Assembly: GCF_030253575.1 (NCBI RefSeq)
Contig: NC_080559.1
Span: forward strand, 32,545,501-32,609,500
From: Rhododendron vialii
Taxonomy: Eukaryota; Streptophyta; Magnoliopsida; Ericales; Ericaceae
Length of the DNA: 64,000 nt
Direction of reading: 5' to 3'
Shown: positions 1 to 12,300 of the stretch, piece by piece
How positions within the stretch are numbered: the first letter of the stretch is position 1
How the letters are laid out: each line of letters opens with the position of its first letter
The notes under the pieces: model-generated
The model's input: the letters and a program-made list of their open reading frames with translations, nothing else
Told to the model about the DNA's origin: nothing
Database searches by the model: none
Translations under genes and position numbers: made by a program

Positions 1-1640
1 AATAGCATCCAGGAGAAAAGGTTACCAGTGTTCCCCTGGTGTTGTCTTTCTGATCAAGGTACCCTTCCTTTTAGATTTTTTTTTTTGCATGCAATGCAAA
101 TATGGATAGTGGGAGAATTTTTACCTGACTGGTTGTAGCTGCGTTTAGTCAATTCGTAAATGTGTGCTGTTGGAGTGACAACTCTTCCATTTGGTCAATG
201 CATATCTCACATTTAATTGGAATTTTCTATTTTGAGATGGGAATTTTCTATTTTGAGATGTAATAACCCTGCCACTGTGGTGCCTAAAGCATCCTAGAAG
301 TTCTGAAATCAGACATAACAAGAAAAGTTCGCCATATTTGTCTTTACATGTCTATAGCAGGAACACAATTGAACTATATCTTAACCTTTGCAACTCTAAA
401 TAAAGACAAATTCATTGAAAATAGTAACTCTCTTTTGGTTCTGATACCAATGAGCTATTTTAGTAGCCTTGATTTGGATATTTGATTGGAAAGGAGATTT
501 TAAAACTGAAAGAAGAAACTCATCTAAGTTGCTTGTCTTCAACTTGTGAAATTGTATCCTTGAACTTAGATGGCATCCATATTGATATTTGCTCCCTCGA
601 ACGTCTTATTACTTCTGTATTATTTAGTGAAGATGATTGGAGTTCACATGATTGTAGTACTTTCAAAGACCCAGGAAAATGGACTCTCTTTATAATATAG
701 ATCTATAGTATCATAGCCATAGGAGAGGCTGTACATGAGAGGGGGATTTAATTTCAACACCCAGCATAGTGAGGGTGTTTTTCCCAGCACCGAAAGTGTA
801 TAACACATTAACACCCGCACAAAAACAAAAGCACATATAATGCAGGAGGAAATAAGGGGTATATTACTGACAAGTCTGTTGTGTATTTTATGCAGGACGA
901 AATGCATGCGGTAAAATTTGTTGTGTTGCTATTCGTCATTCGACAATGAGTGGAACATAATGCTAATTGATGAGCTCTGTGCAGCATATACAAGTGATGG
1001 TGCTAGATCACTGGGCCATCCTTGTACACAATATTGTGGATGTAGAGCTTTCGAAAGGTACCATATAATTTTTGCCTAGATGTAGGACTATTTCACCCGT
1101 GACATAGGAAGCAGTATCAGACTCACTCTTTGGCCTTCCTCCTTTCTCTTACATCTACAAGAGGATCTTTAGCATTCAGCGTTCTTAGGTCTTGCAAACG
1201 TTCAATCTTCTACTCCTGATAGTTGTCTTTTCCCACCCTTTTAGAGTACCTATTCTTTGTCCTTCCTTTTAAGGCCTGTCATTTGAGAATACCCATATCT
1301 TCTTTCTTTTCTTTTCTTTTTGTTTCTCTTCGCTTTATTGACTGCATGTTGTCTCAGACAGCACACATTTCGTATCTGCATGTAATTCATTTCATTTCGT
1401 ATCTTATTTGATTTCTATTAAATTCAAATGGTTGGAAAAATTAGGCTATCATATAATTCATTTCATTCTCATAACCGAAGTCATGTCCTTTTTATTCACA
1501 GAATTCCTCGCAGCTTGCTGCACGAGGCTTGTTACTGCTGTATAAGATCCGGAGAATGGGAACTTATCAGAGCACAAGAGGTTCATCACTCGGTCCAAAA
1601 TAATGCAGCAGATGGAGAACTGCAATAAGCTACTACTTGC
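1..1640. other. No confident gene; possible remnants of an upstream gene
   Basis: I recognise no gene here. Positions 1-54 are open and followed by GT, so they could be the end of an exon of a gene lying to the left. Short open stretches at 505-700 and 1510-1626 (the latter ending in TAA) look mildly coding, but I could not join them by splice sites into a recognisable product. The rest is AT-rich spacer. Confidence 0.25.
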
Positions 1641-1805
1641 GAAAAATTACCCATCTTATACTTCTGCAGTTAGACCTGTAGTTTGTGAAAGTGCGGGAAA
1701 CTTCTAATCATCTATTAATTCATTGCAAGTTTTCATGGAGAGGCTGGTCAAAAATACTTTGATTGGTGGGAGGTTCAATGGGTTTGTCCTTCCAATTTGA
1801 TTTCT

Positions 1806-2118
1806 TTGGAATTTGTCCCACATTGGTTAATTATCTCTTCCAAAACTAGTATATGAACCTGGGCAGCCTCTCCACTCTTTGCCAATTGGTATGGAGAATT
1901 TGTTCCCCCTTGTTTGTGCCATAAGTGCACCGTTGTTTGTTGTGATCCAAGTGTTTTGGATCCTTTGTTTACCTCTCCACGTGCGAGTCAGGGGTCGCAC
2001 GTGCGGGGGAGTGTTGGGATTTGTCTCACATTGGTTAATTATCTCCTCCAAACTAGTATATGAGCTTGGGCGGCCTCTCCACTCTTTGCCAATTGGTTTG
2101 GAGTTAGATGCTTTAACA
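1806..2118 (+). mobile_element. Fossil miniature LTR (TRIM-like) element
   Basis: Two direct repeats of roughly 90-107 bp share the core beginning TTTGTCCCACATTGGTTAAT; they lie near 1806-1892 and 2012-2118. The right copy begins TGTTGGGA, ends in CA, and is preceded by a purine-rich GCGGGGGAG tract resembling a polypurine tract. About 120 bp of non-coding sequence separates the repeats. This is the layout of a TRIM-type non-autonomous LTR element: two short LTRs and no genes. It is an old, degraded copy. It does not resemble the Cassandra family. Confidence 0.55.
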
Positions 2119-2299
2119 GATCAATTGGTGGTTCTTCAACAAATTCAGAAATGTAGAGAAGGGGTGTTGGGAGGCATGCTGCTTTGAAACTGAATGATCA
2201 ATTTGGCTTGAAAGGAATGAGGTTGTCTTCCATATGAAGGAGCAGAACTTTGCAGAGTTGGTGGATTAAAACAAGAGTAGCTCGGTGGGTTAAAGCTAA

Positions 2300-3492
2300 C
2301 TTTGTCTTGAAGGGTTTCTTTGGATGACTTCAAGAGATGCCTCCGGGGGATTAGAAGGCTGAAGGTGCCTAAAAATGATTCTGTAGCTTATGATGTAAGA
2401 AAATTCATCATGAGGGGTGTCCTTTTTGATGGATTGGTTGGAATTTAGCTCTACTCTAAAGTTCTGCTATGATGGTTGTGGCGTCTTGAGGATTTGGAAG
2501 GCTTGGCCTATTGTTTTTCGTCTGCGCTTGTGCTCAGATTTGAAGTTGTGTTTTGAAGCTGGTTGGGGATGCAGGGATGAGTTGTGTTTTGAAGCTGGTT
2601 TTGGATTCAGGGATTTATACTGGCTTTCAGATTCTACAAGGTTGGTGCTATGATGTTGGTTTGCTGGTGTTGATACGTCCTATCCACATAGAAAGCTTAC
2701 CCTTTTCACGCACATTACCAGTGGATGCTACAACCACTATCGCTTTGGCTGCAGGAGGGGAATGGTTCTGCAGTTGGTTCTCCTTATGCAGTTGATGTTT
2801 ACTGAGAATGGGATATATTGTTAAGGTGCTTTGAATTTGTTTTTGTGATGCGGGGGCTTGGTTGTGGCATTCAAATCCTACAAGGCTTGTATTTCTGGGA
2901 TGATTTTTTCAGCTGCGGTATTTGTTTTTACTGGATTGTTGTAGGTTTGGTTTTGCTATTGCTGGTACAGTTTCTGCTTGTCTGTTGGTGATGTTTTCTG
3001 CTCTGGATGTTCGATATTTTCTGCAATTGATGCTGCTGCTGTTTTCTTTGCAAAAGTTGATGGTGGACCTTGTACACCAACACTCGCTTTGGTGCTGATT
3101 TGCTGGTTTTGGTCTAGTGTCTTCTGAGGTTTTCTGCTGGTTATGGATCTGTTAGACCTATGTTTTCATGATGCTGGTATTCCGTGGCTTACGAAGGCTA
3201 GGCTCTGAAGCTTTATGGACAGTTTTTTTTTTTTTTCTGGTCTTTGGTTCTTGCTTCTTGTCGATATTGTAACCCTTTCTTTTTCTCTTTATTTCTCTCT
3301 AGTTGAGTCCTTGCCAACCTTGTTTCTTGCTTTGGGGCGGTGGGTGGCATGTGATTGTCCAAGCTCAAAGGTCCCAACCTCCTTGGGATGTCTGATCTTG
3401 GTAGTGATGCCATCATGCTCATTATTCTTTAAATCTTTGTACTACTTCGTTCATTGATTCATAAAATTCTTTCCTTTTGCTTAGCAAAAAAA
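2300..3492 (+). mobile_element. LINE (L1-type) 3' end, 5'-truncated
   Basis: A G/T-rich stretch with many TTGCTGGTT/TTCTGCTGG-like words leads into a T-rich segment. It ends with CATAAAATTCTTTCC, then TTTGCTTAGC and a short A-run at 3485-3491. This is how plant L1-type LINE 3' UTRs usually end. No reverse-transcriptase frame is visible, so the copy is strongly truncated; the left limit is a guess. Confidence 0.5.
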
Positions 3493-3882
3493 TAACTTCA
3501 GATCAAACCCAATTTAAATAATTTGTCAAGCATCATGGAGGAGAGAGTATCTGAGAATGGCCATCATACAAAAAAATAAGATACTGGTACAGGGCAAAAA
3601 GTTTTGCGCAGCAGATCCGACCAGAGCACAAAGATCTCATAACAAAAATTTAAGCTTCTGGTAGCACACCTTTTTTCCCGCATATTGTAATCTCACCCCT
3701 GTGAATAGGCCAACTATGAAAAAAGTGGCATGCGTACTCTGCTATGCATTTGCTTAACCTCTGGATTTGGACATCGAATCAGAAAAATTAGCTTTAACAC
3801 AAGCCACATAGCAGAAGTAGATGGCAAAAGCCTTCGTTGCGATCTATTTCGTCCCATCCAAAGGTCCTCATTCCTCCTTTTC

Positions 3883-6800
3883 TTAATCAATATCTTCATC
3901 CGAGAGTGGATCCACAACCTCGCTTCCAGTACTTACTTCATGGTTCCTGAGAAATGCCAAATTCTCTCCTGATGCACCAGAATCATTATGTAGGTTGTAC
4001 TTCAGAAACTTTATGTGTTTTTTCTTTCCACCACTCCTCCCTCCTTTCCTCTTTCTTCCCCCACCATTTTCTGCTGATGTCATTGTGTGGGCAGCCTTCA
4101 CAAATGCAGCATTCATAGACTCTTTTGTCCTTTCGTCATTCTCGCTTCCATCTTCCCCCTTGTTATCAATGAAGAAGCCGAGATCAGCATCTGTTTTTGT
4201 TCCCCTTCTATTGTATGCTAGTTGCTCATGTTCTGCTTCTAAAATATCAAATGTTAATCTGGACTTGTATTGTGCAATGCCCTCATCCAATAATCTGAAC
4301 CCTTGATCCTCTAAATTAAGTAACCACTCTGGAAAATAAGACCAATTACAACTTTTTGTTAATAGAGATCTATATTGGCCATAAATAGTTTACTGCAACT
4401 CAAAAGTATTAGAGCTACTTACTCATAAGTGCTCTGGGAGACAATCCCCTTGGTTGACCAGCTTTACTGCCCATTCCAATCTCATTGGAGACCAATTTAA
4501 CTAATTGGGTAGGTAATGTGGAACCAGAGAAGGCATTTATATATGAGATAGCTTTAGTCTGATCGCCTTTTCTCCTGCAGAAAGGCTGGTTATGGTTACA
4601 ATCATTGCATGAGACTTAGGTTAGACTTTCAGGTGTAATTTTTACGCTTAGTACCTGAATAGCTCTGTGGCTTCATGTGTAACAAGCACTCTTGCGATAG
4701 CAAGATTTGTTACGCGTTTAGCAGGTAGATCAACTAGTTTATTGAGATTGAGGAAAGAATACTCTGCCAATATCACAGCATCATAGATAACTTTCCTCAC
4801 GGAGACCTCGTCTTCAGAACTCTGCAGGACATTTCAAAATGCTCATTGGATCTCAAATTAATGATAAAAATGAGAGTAAAAGAACAAGCCACAGTTAATT
4901 AGAAATGTCACCTCATATAACGTGACATAATAATGTTAATTCCAGCAACTAAATACCAGATTCTCATTCTTACTTTGGCAATAACATATACAATTCGTGA
5001 GGAAAACAATAGCGATCATAAGAGTTAGCTTAGCCTGAGTTCATGTTCAATTCAAGTCCGGTAACAGATCCCCATCACTATCATCTTCATACCACTTCAC
5101 ACGGAATCACTGAATACATACATCAGCCAGGCATACTTCCCAGCACCTAAAAAAACTCGAAACCAAAACAAGGTTGACATTCTGTATACAACTGTTCAAC
5201 CGATTCTCATTATGTAATGAGAAGTACTTGGATTTGCAATTATTGTCCCCTTTAAGATTTTCATTGTTCCATACTTCCATTTTTCATAGTGTAACAAATA
5301 AATCAAATTTCTATTCACTTACAGTTCAACCCCATGGTCCCCACCAGCAACCAACAACTTGGATTGGTACCAACCCACCCCAGAAAATTTAACAACTCCA
5401 GCCTCCAATAAGGAGGGATGCAGCCTATGAGTACGACAAGCACTGACTCAGTTTTGTTACTTGCATTTAAGGGATTAGATTTTCATGATTAGACTCACAG
5501 GACAGTCATTAGAATTCGAAGTGCCCAGTTTCTTAAAGAAAAAAACATTTTATAACAGAACAAGCATGCACCAAAAGTTGGAATTTAAGGACCTCTGTAT
5601 CAAATTCAAACCATAAATGAGAAAAGAAAAAATGAATTAGAAGCATTCCAGAAAGACTCTCTTACCAATAGGGAGTTTACAGGTAAAGTTTGCTCCAGAA
5701 GAATCCGCACTAGTGTATCTGGAGACACATAAGAGAAAAGCAAACGTGAGAATATTTGCAGAGAAAATGAACCCGAGAAGCTATGTGAGATCATCCAATA
5801 GTGCCTCATCCACCCTTAAGTGAATGAAAATTTACAAGGCAAAGTTCATGCTCAATATTCATATACAACTATCATACATGGTCAGCTATCGGCATGGTAG
5901 ATGTTGATATAAGGATCAATCAAACGAAGGATCTATTGTACAGCCTTAAAATGTTAGCAGATTTGTGGAAACAATCACGAAGAATGTATCCATATAAATG
6001 CAAACAGTCTACCCCAAGGCTCACAACTGTTTGAGCAAAACCGTTTCACAATGATCGGTTATCTTTAAACAATCTTTCCATATGTGAAACAAGGACTCCA
6101 TAATCAAATGCGAAGACAACATGTGTTCACATAGGTGTATGGCTCATGACAATATTACAATCTAACAAAAGCAGGATTCACAATGTAGAGCATCAAAATG
6201 TCAGCAACTAATCAGAATAGATCAATGCCATGCTTAGGAGTTAAGCTGTGTCATTCTACACCCAAATTGTCTATCCCAAGACTCCCAACTGTTTGAAATA
6301 AAATCATTTTACAAAAGAGTTCCAGCAGAATAGGCTAATAGCTATTAGTTGGAAATGAGAATAAAGCATACTATGTTCAAGGAAAGCACACTAACCGAAG
6401 AAATAGAAATTCCGAAAACCAGTTATGGAACCAACAGCCCAATTCCTCAACTCTTTCTCCAACCCCGGTTCTGAATCTCCCCAACGGAAATCCAAACACA
6501 ATTTCAATAAAAATGCCTCCGCGATCACAACTCCAGCCACCTCACTAACACTACTCCCTTCCACACTAAGCCTTCGAACAATCTCATCACCCAAAAGCGG
6601 GAAAAACAATTTAAACACTTCCTTTGCTTCTATATCCTGACCAATCCAAACACGAACTAACTCCTCAAAAGGTCTACAAAAATCACCACCACCATCATCA
6701 CCATTTGCGGAGCAACACACACTGATATTTCCAAGAACTGCATCAACCAAAGACTTAATCTCTCTCACCACTTTCTTCTCTCTCTTTGCCCCCAATTCTT

Positions 6801-7167
6801 CTTTACCTTCCAAATCAGCAACCAGTATACACACCTCGTACACAACCGGAGCGAGCAACACGATGCTCTTAGAAGAGCTACACGAGGCCGAAAACCCCGC
6901 TACCGACTGAAACAGGTCTTTTGCGGCTGAGACTCGATCAAAGATCTCGTCCTTAGGCAAATTCGTGCGATTAAACGATAAGGCCGAGTAGACCCAGATG
7001 GTTTCGAGAGGTGGGTTAGCTCTAGCTTGCATTAGTTCAAAGAAATTGGAGCTGAAATCCGAGAAATCACGGGTGCGGGAGTCTAAGAGGTCTTGTATAG
7101 ATTGGTTTAGGGTTTGTTCGAAGTTTTGGCCGATGAAGTTTCGCGGAGGGATTAGGGTTGAAGCCAT
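3883..7167 (-). CDS. Conserved plant protein of unknown function (529 aa, 5 exons)
   Basis: Five exons on the minus strand join in frame: 7167-6396, 5718-5666, 4821-4655, 4574-4423 and 4328-3883, each bounded by GT/AG. The protein starts MASTLIPPRNF. It is rich in helix-forming residues over the first 260 residues and has no signal peptide or clear membrane segment. Near the C-terminus a basic run (GGGRKRKGGRSGGKKKH) looks like a nuclear localisation signal and is followed by an acidic tail ending in DEDID. I do not recognise a named family and assign no function. The ATG at 7167 was chosen for its context; the frame stays open upstream to an ATG at 7257, which would add 30 residues. A telo-box-like AAAACCCTAAT lies at about 7254-7264. 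The gene is divergent from the MSAP-like gene to its right. Confidence 0.8.
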
Positions 7168-7253
7168 GGTGACGACGAGTCCCCTTCGGTGAACTGCGGG
7201 GAGTTCAAATAGCGAGGGAGCAAAACCCCTTTTCACAGGGAAAAAAAAGGGAA

Positions 7254-7265
7254 GCAAAACCCTAA
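7254..7265 (-). promoter_or_regulatory. Telo-box-like motif upstream of the unknown-function gene
   Basis: AAAACCCTAATT lies about 90 bp above the ATG at 7167. Telo-boxes (AAACCCTAA) are common in plant promoters of growth and translation genes. Function here is inferred from position only. Confidence 0.4.
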
Positions 7266-7276
7266 TTGGCGTGTTA

Positions 7277-7334
7277 GTAAAACGACGGCGTCTTTAAAAC
7301 TCGCATCTTGTAAACGCGGGTTTGAGGCTGTGCG
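7277..7334 (+). repeat. Promoter-segment direct repeat, left copy
   Basis: This segment begins AAAACGACGGCGTCTTT and continues to an AACGCGGG...TGAGG end. It matches 9067-9118 closely, in the same orientation, about 1.79 kb away. The left copy lies about 110 bp above the ATG of the minus-strand gene. Confidence 0.75.
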
Positions 7335-7682
7335 GCTAAGAGTAATTATATGCGGCCATGAGCAATTCTATGCGGAAATGAGCAATTCTTAGCGGCCATA
7401 AGTAATTTCACGCAGTCATAAGCAATTCTAATGGCCATAAGCAATTCTATGCAGCCATAAACAATTCTTAGCGGCCAAAAGTAATTTTATGTGGTCATGA
7501 GCAATTCTATACGGCCATGAGTAATTCTTAGTGGCCATGAGCAATTCTTTATGGCCTAGAGTAATTTTATGCGGTCATGAATATGCGGCCATGAGTATAT
7601 TTACACGGCCATAAGCAATTATTAGCGACTAAAATTAATTTTACACGGCCATGAGCAATTATTAGTGACCATGAGTAATTTA
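7325..7682 (+). repeat. 20-bp tandem array, about 18 degenerate units
   Basis: A unit close to GCGGCCATGAGCAATTCTTA is repeated head to tail about 18 times with substitutions and a few small length changes. GCGGCCAT and AGCAATT/AGTAATT are the most constant parts. The array runs directly to the Helitron start at 7683. It begins next to the repeated promoter segment. It has no coding potential. Confidence 0.85.
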
Positions 7683-8947
7683 TCTATTCTAATATATAAA
7701 AGGAGAACACCACTTTGATGTCTCCCTTTTTTGACAGAAATGATAGAGGTACCGAAAATGGGGGAGAGATTTCGGACCGACGGCCGCCGGCGGGCCGTCT
7801 CCGGCCACCGGACGGCCGATCCGAGCCGTCCAAAAATTCTAAAAAAAAAAACCGAGGGGCCCAACGTGGGAATCAACGTCATCCGAGGTGTGTAGGGTGC
7901 TTGATCGGAGCACCCCTTTTCGTGTGTATATGTATAGGGTGCTCCGATCAAGCACCCTACACACCTCGGATGACTTTAATTCCCGCGTTGGGCCCCTCGG
8001 TTTTTTTTTTTAGAATTTTTGGACGGCTCGGATCGGCCGTTCGGTGGCCAGAGACGGCCCGCCGGCGGCCGTTGGTCCGAAATCGCTCCCCCATTTTCGG
8101 TACCTCTAGCAACACTCCTTTTTTGAAGTCATGTCATGTATTTTTTCTTTTTCATAAATGCCCTCTTAAAAAAAGAAAAAGCCAATACAAAAGTAACAAA
8201 ACAATAACAATTACTGTAACTGTAAGAATATATTTGACATTTTAACACCAAAAAAACTGCGGAAATCAATTGTCACCCTATTACATGTCCTCCTACTCCA
8301 CCAGCCACCAACCAACTCCACACATTTTTCTGTTCTTCTCCCCAATTTCTACTAGAAAATTTCCTTTCATGTAGGTTCCATACCTGCAACTTCTGTAAAT
8401 TCGTCTTCTACTCAATTACTATAATGGCCTTTCTTTTTTTAATTTTTGTTCGTTTCCGTATTTACACTATATCAGTTTGCAATTGCTTCACCAATGGACT
8501 CACCTGTCACTTTCATCTCACTTGTTACTTTCTTACACTTTTTCGTTTTCATTACCTAATTCAACCTTCTTTTTTCTAATTGTTTGAACAATTATGCTAC
8601 ACATAAAATGGTACAAAGGAAAGGCAGCCGTGAGGTCAGGTCAAATTTTGTATTGGCTTCTGTTATTATTTCTTTTCAAAAAATTACAGAGTCCCAAACG
8701 CAATTTTTGTTCACAAACCAAAAAAAAAAACATTGAAAGTTGAAACACCTATATTTTTACGAAGGCATGAATTTTCAACTTTAAAAAAAAAAAAAGCATT
8801 CAGATTCATGAACTAGAGGCACCCATTGCGTCTGCAAGTCGAATTTTGTATAAATTTGTAAAAATTCGATCAAATATCAAATGGAAAGTTGTGCAAATTT
8901 GGATAAAATCCGGTTCACACATGCATATCGTGTGCCCAGGCCGCTAG
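7683..8947 (+). mobile_element. Non-autonomous Helitron (1,265 bp)
   Basis: The left end is TCTATTCTAATATATAAAAG, a classic plant Helitron 5' terminus, preceded by A. The right end has a short hairpin (CACAC...GTGTG, near 8911-8931), then GCCCAGGCCG and CTAG, followed by T. Insertion between A and T without a target duplication is the Helitron signature. There is no Rep/helicase frame, so it is non-autonomous. A large palindromic element lies inside it at 7746-8106. The remainder is AT-rich. Confidence 0.8.
7746..8106. mobile_element. GC-rich palindromic foldback element inside the Helitron
   Basis: Two inverted arms of about 170 bp, starting GAGGTACCGAAAATGGGGG and ending with its complement, face each other across a central spacer of about 20 bp (7917-7937). 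The arms are nearly identical and unusually GC-rich (GGCCGCCGGCGGG) for this region. TA dinucleotides flank both ends (7744-7745, 8107-8108), which could be a TA target duplication as for Tc1/mariner-like MITEs; this is not conclusive. The long open frame through it is a by-product of GC content. Confidence 0.75.
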
Positions 8948-9066
8948 TTCTCACTAAAGAAGTAGCCTGACCTAACCTCACATGTTGATCCTCCAGACTC
9001 GCGCCTCAAGAACGCGGTTTGAGGAGCGCGGTCTGTTCAACCTCCCGTCTCCATGTGCCAGATTTG

Positions 9067-9118
9067 TAAAACGACGGCGTCTTTCAAACTCGCTACTTTT
9101 AACGCGGGTCTGAGGTTA
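9067..9118 (+). repeat. Promoter-segment direct repeat, right copy
   Basis: Second copy of the AAAACGACGGCGTCTTT...AACGCGGG...TGAGG segment at 7277-7334. It lies about 240 bp above the start codon of the MSAP-like gene. Confidence 0.75.
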
Positions 9119-9358
9119 CGTAACGACGACTACAGAAATCAACTGTTTACTTGCTTTCGATTGGCTGAAAAGGACGGGTCCACCCTACGTGTCCTCAAAA
9201 GCAACCAATCAGAAACAAGAAAACACGTCTTGCCTGTTGAATCAAAGGAACCACGTATGCTCATGGTTTTCTGCAAATCTCACTCACTCTTGCGAGCTCA
9301 AAATAAAACAGAGTCTTCAAAGTCTCGTCTTCTTCCAAATAGAGAGAGAGAGAGAGTA

Positions 9359-12300
9359 ATGGCCAAGATTGATCGAATTGGGGTGCTAGTACTTTCTGCT
9401 TTGATTGTATTCACATGGGTTCCGATTTATCAATGTGCTAAGAAACCAGTTGGGGCTGCGAGGAAAGAGGACATACCCTATATAAAGTGTCAGGTCTGCG
9501 AAAAGCTCGCTCATCAATTGTATCAACAAGTCCAAGATAAACAAGCCCAGATCTCGCCAAAGAAGGTATTTTTACCAATCGAAGTTTTTTGTTTGTTTCT
9601 TTGAGTTTCTCCCCAAGTCCATATAATTTTATTATACTATTCAGTAATCGAGGTAGTGGGCGTTTCTCATTATCATGAATCGGATTTTTCATTTTTTCTT
9701 TTACTTGGGTGTAATCTTTAAGTCATTGGGCTTTGTGGTTCAACTGGGTTGGAGTATCTTCTAATTTCTTTCAATTTTTTTTATTTTTATTTTATGTTAG
9801 TTTCACTTTCATCAAATTGCTGGTGTGAGGTTGTCTGTGTAGTCTACGTCAATACGTTTGATTTAGTAACTGAGGTTGTGGGTGTTGCTCATTCTATTCC
9901 AGATCTTATTCAAGAATTCTTTAATTCGTAAGATTTGATCTCAACTGAGTTGTATTCTAAGTCATATAATTCGTGGAAGCATGAAAACTTCTTAGAAACA
10001 CATGCGAACCTACAAAGATTCACGAGGATTGAGAGCGTGAGAGTAGTGTGAGGGTTGAGAGCGAGAGCTCATGGCATTTTGAAGGATTATGTGACTAAGG
10101 TTCTAGTATCTCCTCATGTCTTTCAGTTTATGGGTTTGTAGTGGGTATTCTTTGTTTTCTCGTTAGTATTCTGAATCCTGATTAGCGTGTGTTCTTCATT
10201 GTAATTAATGGGTCACTCAAGCCTCACCACTCTTGATTTGGTTTCGTTTCGTTCACGGAAATCTAGACATTTAACTGTGCTTTTGGATCTAGTTATTTTG
10301 TATGACTGGGTATTTCCCATTCTCTACCTTTCTGTTGTCTTAAGAGCTAGCTTTGTTGCGATTCCTCATTCCCAGAGTTTGTTGTCGTTCTTATTCAATT
10401 GTCCCTCACTGTTTGTTTGCTACCAATCTGTTACTGCATATTTACTATTTATTTTGATGGCTATGTGGTTGTTATAAATGTTTCTTCTGCAATTGTGGAT
10501 CAGATATCAGAGTATGAAATCATCGAAATATCAGAGAATGTGTGTAATTTAAAGAAGCAGGAAGCAGATTGGGTTCTTAAAATTGATATAGTGGAACAAG
10601 GAGATAAATTGGAGGTGAGGTGATATTATCTTGCCTTTATATTTCATGATTTGTGGAATGATTTTCATCTTCTTTTGTGAGAGTGTAAGCTTTTTGAGTA
10701 TTTCTGGTAAGTGGCTATATGAGTAGACCTAGTTGGAAACCCCCCACACCTTTCGTTGGTGGAATCACGGGATGTTTATATGCTTGCCAAAATTATTGAT
10801 GACACGCTTGCGGTAAAACTTCAGTCATATAATGCTTAGCGAATTTTCTGACTTCATTTTGCCCTTGTTCAGCTTGTTGAACATGAATCTGAAGGACAAT
10901 GCAATTCAAAATGCAAAACAATTGAGCGCGCTTGTCAAGAGGTGAGATTTTAATAATTATTTGCTCCCTGTTTTAATTCTTCTTTTCACGTTTAATTGTA
11001 TCGTTGAACAATTATTGCAATTATGCTATTTTGTAATATCGTAAGATTTTGGATGAGCTCCTTAACTTTTGTCCTAATAATTGGATTTTTTCGAGTTGTT
11101 GCAGGTCATGGGTTACTCTGATACTGATGTCGCTGAATATTTATACAAAAATAAGCCACAGATTGAGTCGTTGACGCATTTGCTTTGCAATAAGCTTAGT
11201 AAAGCATGCACTACCAAGCCACCACCAGTTCCTAAGGTGATTTGCATTATGATGCTCAAGCTAATCATTTTGCGCGTTAGATTTTGCTTTCTTGTGGACC
11301 ATTCTTTTTTTTCTTTTTCTTTTTCTTTTTTGCATTTCTGCTACATGCTTTTCTGCATCTTTTTTCTTACATATGGAAAACTGCCAAAACCTAGTGGAAT
11401 CCTCAGTAGAATCCCTCAATTTTACAAACCCTCAAGAAAAATATATTGAAAATAAACTCTCACAGCTTGATTGTGGAAGTAGTATATACATTTAAAACTA
11501 CTAACAGTGGGATTTAAAAAAAAATAGAGAAAATTTTGCTGTTTGAAGTGGAAAAGCTGAACGGCAAAATGGTGTTTTATGCATAAAGCGCTTGCCTCAT
11601 ATCAAACCTACAACTTGAAGGTTAATAGGCTGAGTTTGTAGAGGGCAATAACTTGGATATTCTATGACCGCAGTGCCTAAGACAAGGGTCGTATACATTC
11701 ATGATCATGAAGGATTGTAAAGAACTAATTTTTGCCTTGAGCTACCTTACAAGCCTCCTTTTGGGGGGGCTTCGGATTGTAGTTGTGAGGTAAGACATGA
11801 AGACATATGCAGAGTTAATGTGGAACATCTGCGGATAGGCGTTTATAAGACTTGAATTCGAGAGCGGATATCTGAATACTAAAGTTGTGTTGAAAAAAAA
11901 AACTGATTCCTTTTATTTCTCGCACTTTGAAAGACTGTTTTTCATAGAGGAAGGAAAAAAGAAACGATTGAAAGTGAAATTTAACGGTATTTCCGATTCA
12001 GCATTAGGTCATGTTCGTCACTTAACAGTCCATTCCATGGGCATCTTTATATTATGATAAACATCACCTTGGCTGCTCAGGGTTAATCAAGATAATGTTT
12101 CACTTTACTCATGAACCTCAATATGTTTGTATTTATTTTATCAGGATCGAACTCCAGGAGAACCCTTTGTACCGAAATCATCAAAAGAGGCTGAAATGGA
12201 AAAGTTAATGAAATCCATGGAGGTAAATAAATTTGCAAACAAATACTTGGTTCAGTTTGTGCCAAATTGGTTTACTTAGTTCACCTCTGCTTTAGGGAAT

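Noticed and set aside
482-700. 72-codon open frame as a gene
   Set aside because: No recognisable family, no convincing splice partners or promoter; kept only as a possible remnant.
1806-2118. Cassandra-type TRIM with a 5S-like promoter
   Set aside because: No 5S rRNA-like internal promoter and no Cassandra-type LTR start were seen; only the general TRIM layout fits.
3995-4306. 103-codon open frame opposite the last exon of the unknown-function gene
   Set aside because: It is a shadow of the minus-strand exon, whose frame joins four other exons with good splice sites.
7715-8245. 176-codon open frame through the palindrome in the Helitron
   Set aside because: The GC-rich inverted arms lack stops in several frames on both strands; the repeat in the translation is just the palindrome read twice.
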